DNA of 64,000 nucleotides from Acinetobacter shaoyimingii (GTDB lineage Bacteria; Pseudomonadota; Gammaproteobacteria; Pseudomonadales; Moraxellaceae), in NCBI RefSeq assembly GCF_011578045.1, contig NZ_CP049801.1:3410001-3474000 (forward strand), in the 5' to 3' direction. A program made the position numbers and the translations under genes. Below, piece after piece: positions 62,186 through 64,000 of the stretch (positions are counted from its first letter, which is position 1; every line of letters starts with the position of its first letter). The notes under the pieces are model-generated. The model worked only from the letters and a program-made list of their open reading frames with translations, had not been told where the DNA came from and made no database searches.

Positions 62186-63172
62186 ATGCAACATTCTGAT
62201 CATTCTCTACACTCAGCGACCGTTCAAAAGCAACTGAGTGAGTGCTTTCATAGCCGTTCACCAGAAATGCATCACATGTTTTCCATCATTGAAAAAGTGG
62301 CAATGACCGAGTTTCCTGTATTGGTTCGTGGCGAATCAGGCAGTGGCAAAGAATTGGTTGCACGTGCTATTCATGACTATAGCCATCGTAAAAACCAAGT
62401 GTTTATTGCTATCAATTGCGCAGCTTTAAATGCCAATATTCTAGAAAGCGAATTGTTCGGACATGTCAAAGGTGCATTTACAGGTGCAATTCGTGAACAT
62501 AAAGGTGTTTTTGAACGTGCTGCGGGCGGTACGCTATTTTTAGATGAAATTGCGGAAATTCCTTTAGAACTACAAGCTAAACTTCTGCGCATTTTAGAGT
62601 CAGGCGAGTTCACACAGTTGGGCGGTGAAAAATCGATTAAATCGGATGTTCGCATTATTACTGCGACCCATCGTGCCTTACGCGAAGAAGCGAGACTGGG
62701 ACATTTCCGTCAAGATTTGCTCTATCGTTTACGTGTGATTCCTATTTTTATTCCCCCTTTACGTGAGCGTAAAGTCGATATTCCGTTTATTGCAGATGCG
62801 ATTCTAAAAGAACAAGATCCGTATTTTGATGTCACCCCAAAAATCACCGAACAAGCCATGGATATTCTGATGAGTTATGACTGGCCTGGAAATGTGCGTG
62901 AACTGAAAAATACCTTGTTGTATGCGCTGACTATGGCCAATGGCAAACCTGAAATTGATGTATATGATTTACCAGATGAAATTAGTCATACGCAATATCA
63001 CCATTTTCAAAATCAGACTTCCAATGACACCCTCAAATCTCAACAACCGATCAATGCGGTGACTTTAGAAAAGATGCTCATTAAGCACAATTACAATATG
63101 AATCAAACTGCGAAAGCTTTGGGCATCAGTCGAACCACTTTATGGCGCTATCGTAAGCAACTGCATTTATAA
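62186..63172 (+). CDS. Sigma-54-dependent activator of the sulfide genes
   Basis: This 328-residue enhancer-binding protein has Walker A GESGSGKE, the sigma-54 loop GAFTGA ([13 protein letters not shown]), Walker B LFLDEIAE and a Fis-type C-terminal helix-turn-helix (NMNQTAKALGISRTTLWRYRKQ). Only about 30 residues precede the AAA+ domain, so there is no FisR-type sensor domain. A Cys in SECFHSR near the N-terminus could sense sulfide or persulfide, but this is speculative. The ATG at 62186 is preferred over a TTG at 62162 that lies in the repeat array. It is divergent from the genes it probably controls. Confidence 0.85.
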   Translation: MQHSDHSLHSATVQKQLSECFHSRSPEMHHMFSIIEKVAMTEFPVLVRGESGSGKELVARAIHDYSHRKNQVFIAINCAALNANILESELFGHVKGAFTGAIREHKGVFERAAGGTLFLDEIAEIPLELQAKLLRILESGEFTQLGGEKSIKSDVRIITATHRALREEARLGHFRQDLLYRLRVIPIFIPPLRERKVDIPFIADAILKEQDPYFDVTPKITEQAMDILMSYDWPGNVRELKNTLLYALTMANGKPEIDVYDLPDEISHTQYHHFQNQTSNDTLKSQQPINAVTLEKMLIKHNYNMNQTAKALGISRTTLWRYRKQLHL

Positions 63173-63200
63173 TTGAACGCTCATCCATGATTTTAATCTT

Positions 63201-63674
63201 ATGAAATTTCTAATCAGCGCCTGTTTGGTCGGGCATCCCGTTCGCTACGATGGCAAGCACTGTTTGCATAGTAAACTCAAAGCGTTGATTAAAACTGAAC
63301 AAGCCGTTGTGATTTGCCCTGAAGTGGCTGGTGGTCTCTCTACCCCACGACTGCCTGCTGAAATCGTCGGCGGTGATGGATTCGATGTGTTACAAGGACA
63401 AGCAAAAGTCTTGAATAGCATTGGAGAGGATGTCACCCAAGCATTTCTTTACGGTGCTCATCAAGCTTTAGAATGGGCAAAGGCACATCACGTTACCCAT
63501 GTGATTTTAAAAGCCAACAGTCCTTCTTGTGGGGCAAGTTTGATTTATGACGGCACATTTACAGGACAGAAAATTCAAGGCAATGGCGTAACCTCAGCCT
63601 TACTGAAACAACATGGATTTGAAGTCTGGACCGAAGATGAATTTTTAAAAGCACTCGATTTACATGAAGATTAA
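63201..63674 (+). CDS. DUF523 / TudS-like thiouracil desulfurase family protein
   Basis: This 157-residue protein has the family's three conserved cysteines: ISACLVGHPVRYDG near residue 8, VVICPEVAGGLSTPR near 46, and LKANSPSCGASLIYDG near 112. In TudS these hold a [4Fe-4S] cluster that removes sulfur from thiouracil. Its place beside sulfide-handling genes fits sulfur metabolism. It is 28 bp downstream of the activator gene on the same strand and converges with a 4-bp overlap on the DUF4031 remnant. Confidence 0.85.
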   Translation: MKFLISACLVGHPVRYDGKHCLHSKLKALIKTEQAVVICPEVAGGLSTPRLPAEIVGGDGFDVLQGQAKVLNSIGEDVTQAFLYGAHQALEWAKAHHVTHVILKANSPSCGASLIYDGTFTGQKIQGNGVTSALLKQHGFEVWTEDEFLKALDLHED

Positions 63675-63987
63675 CGCACTTTTTGATGCTGAAATTCTAA
63701 CGCCAAAAGCTCGGCTTTTAATTTTTTGCCACACGCAATAATAGTTTTACGATCTGCCTGTACTGCACCAAATTGCAAGATCAGTTCACGCATTTGCACT
63801 GTCACATCATAATGCGGATAAGATGCAGTACGATGAAATAAGCGCGGATCAATATTCATCTTTTGGCAAAGGCATGTAATTCATCCAGACCATCTGCCAT
63901 CAGATGACACCACTCTTTGCCTCGATGTGACACGCGCATATTATCAACGTAAACCATGTTGTCTTTTTTCCCAAGTTCATTCGGCAT
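63671..63987 (-). pseudogene. DUF4031 gene split by a frameshift
   Basis: Two minus-strand frames together make one DUF4031 protein. The upstream one (63987-63856, 43 residues) reads MVYVDNMRVSHRGKEWCHLM and ends LDELHAFAKR-stop. The downstream one (63859-63671, 62 residues) continues with MNIDPRLFHRTASYPHYDV, the next conserved block. The frames overlap in ATGA near 63857. One missing base in or near AAAAG would explain it. It could be a real mutation, a programmed shift or a sequencing error. The function of the family is not known to me. Confidence 0.75.
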
Positions 63988-64000
63988 CACTATTCTTGAT

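Overview
The window reads as an Acinetobacter chromosome. The supporting evidence is the AT-rich sequence, the housekeeping block ribB-ribH-nusB-thiL-pgpA-glmU-glmS, the phoB-phoR pair, a DcaP-like porin and a family of OafA-type acyltransferases. This assignment comes from gene content and order, not from a database search.

Layout. 1-3.1 kb: two convergent OafA-type acyltransferases with SGNH domains; the first lacks its start. 3.4-6.0 kb: an aminotransferase and a MATE exporter. 6.2-20.4 kb: an organosulfur-scavenging region. It holds a flavin monooxygenase, an ABC ATPase with a Mop protein, an SfnR-like sigma-54 activator, and a long minus-strand operon (amidohydrolase, porin, two substrate-binding proteins, an MFS carrier, three permeases, one ATPase). 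A strong sigma-54 promoter and an upstream palindrome precede the amidohydrolase and show that its start lies further in than the longest open frame. 20.6-43.2 kb: core genes (SDR/TetR pair, phoBR, psd, rhodanese, pncB, ankyrin/catalase, dtd, serB, riboflavin genes, nusB, thiL, pgpA, glmU, glmS).

43,199-58,933: a complete 15,735-bp Tn7-family transposon sits 25 bp past the glmS stop. It has 5-bp target duplications (TATGT), tnsABCDE, and a cargo that looks like a defence system: an MmeI-like DNA methyltransferase with no visible nuclease residues, an SF2 helicase, a 91-residue protein that copies the N-terminus of the next gene, a T5orf172/GIY-YIG nuclease, an XRE regulator, and an orphan winged-helix/coiled-coil protein.

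The most unusual find is a 491-bp mini-element (44,245-44,735) inserted inside tnsB. It has the same end architecture as the parent (three contiguous 20-bp TnsB-type sites at one end, spaced sites at the other), its own 5-bp duplication (AAAAT) and a 77-codon gene. Removing it and one copy of AAAAT rejoins, in frame, a classic TnsB N-terminus whose start overlaps the end of tnsA. The present tnsB frame replaces those 34 native residues with 34 encoded by the mini-element end. Just past the distal end of the big transposon lies an 18-bp copy of its other terminus, the likely scar of an earlier occupant of the same site.

59.0-64.0 kb: the displaced glmS terminator, then a sulfide-detoxification group (TauE-type exporter, sulfide:quinone oxidoreductase-like protein, ETHE1-like persulfide dioxygenase). 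This group has a second sigma-54 promoter and faces a short enhancer-binding protein. A TudS-like DUF523 protein and a DUF4031 gene split by a frameshift follow.
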